Of a DNA stretch of 45,457 nt, positions 45,244-45,457 are shown in pieces. Position 1 is the stretch's first letter. Every line of letters starts with the position of its first letter. Under the pieces are notes generated by a model. That model did no database searches and was not told where the DNA came from. It saw only the letters and a program-made list of their open reading frames with translations. The translations under genes and the position numbers were made by a program. The stretch is from positions 1-45,457 of the forward strand of contig JAFGDF010000122.1 of NCBI GenBank assembly GCA_016932235.1, given 5' to 3'. This DNA comes from Deltaproteobacteria bacterium. Lineage in GTDB: Bacteria; Desulfobacterota; DSM-4660; Desulfatiglandales; HGW-15.

Positions 45244-45457
45244 TAATGTCCGGTTAGGAAATTGCATAAAGATCGCGGTATGGGGAGTTCTTTTTTCGGG
45301 CGAACGCGTTCCTGGCAAGTTTTACGCATATTGCCTTACGAGGCGGGCGGCGGATCATCTCAGTTGCTGTCAGGGCAAGATTAGGTTGAACGATCGAGAA
45401 ACATTCCGCCCGCCTGGCATGCACCTTATGCAATTATCCTGCTTCTAAGGTTTTCGC
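45244..45457 (+). repeat. Dispersed structured repeat, copy C (cut by window end)
   Basis: It matches copy A over most of its length and shows a different left end, whose 28 bases at 45247-45274 recur inverted at 11350-11377. It has a clean loss of about 31 bases (the hairpin block seen in A and B). The closing stem AGGCGGGCGG/CCGCCCGCCT is perfect here. It continues beyond the window. A gene such as rplY, often found after prs in related genomes, is not present before it. Confidence 0.85.

Overview
The window reads as chromosomal sequence from a Gram-negative anaerobe, most likely a Desulfobacterota (former Deltaproteobacteria) lineage. Support: moderate-to-low GC, the order ispE / tRNA-Gln / prs, the block rpsB-tsf-pyrH-frr-uppS-cdsA-dxr-rseP, a TRAP transporter operon, a DUF1844 protein, an SH3-and-anchor (TIGR04211-type) protein, and a solitary TrpB2-type enzyme. 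The assignment below phylum is inference from gene content. There is no prophage, CRISPR array, complete insertion sequence or recognisable defence island.

Layout. 1-350: copy A of a dispersed structured repeat. 450-6108: a small hypothetical, an MBL-fold hydrolase, a tandem-cupin protein, a MoxR ATPase with a DUF5682/TraB-like partner, and a methyltransferase. 6115-9639 (minus): a CBS-CBS-ACT protein followed by TRAP genes dctP-dctQ-dctM. 9706-9787: repeat copy D. 9915-15342: der, a divergent pyrG, an L7/L12-like zinc-ribbon protein, an unknown protein, an EF-Tu-domain-II-like protein and a CoA-type Nudix hydrolase. 15354-15642: repeat copy B. 15667-18483 (minus): a MobA-like nucleotidyltransferase, a small Cys-rich protein and TrpB2. 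18879-24666 (plus): a GAF-PilB/GspE ATPase, an SH3-anchor protein, a K+ channel with RCK domain, a free-standing cyclic-nucleotide-binding domain, and RlpA. 24668-36349 (minus): a 15-gene housekeeping run for translation, isoprenoid and phospholipid synthesis, membrane proteolysis and tRNA modification, with a UDP-glucuronate decarboxylase gene inserted between cdsA and dxr. 36724-45043: dgt, recO, a small unknown, an FG-GAP protein, serA, DUF1844, ispE, tRNA-Gln and prs. 45044-45457: two palindromic repeats and repeat copy C.

How it fits together. The minus-strand block supplies ribosomal protein S2 and EF-Ts, UMP kinase and ribosome recycling, then undecaprenyl diphosphate, CDP-diacylglycerol, DXP-pathway isoprenoids and phosphatidylethanolamine (pssA/psd). 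pyrG, pyrH and prs cover nucleotide supply. The channel, cyclic-nucleotide protein and RlpA genes form a tight envelope/ion cluster.

The most unusual content is non-coding. First, there is a ~350 bp repeat family (copies A-D plus one inverted fragment) with hairpins kept by compensatory changes and an internally deleted copy joining its two ends, as in non-autonomous mobile elements or a structured RNA. Second, there is a family of at least five ~35 bp palindromes with a five-base loop and up to 18 perfect pairs. One contains the prs stop codon and one forms the leader of dgt. Third, a group II intron domain-V-like hairpin lies upstream of trpB2, and an unexplained hairpin-containing stretch precedes serA.
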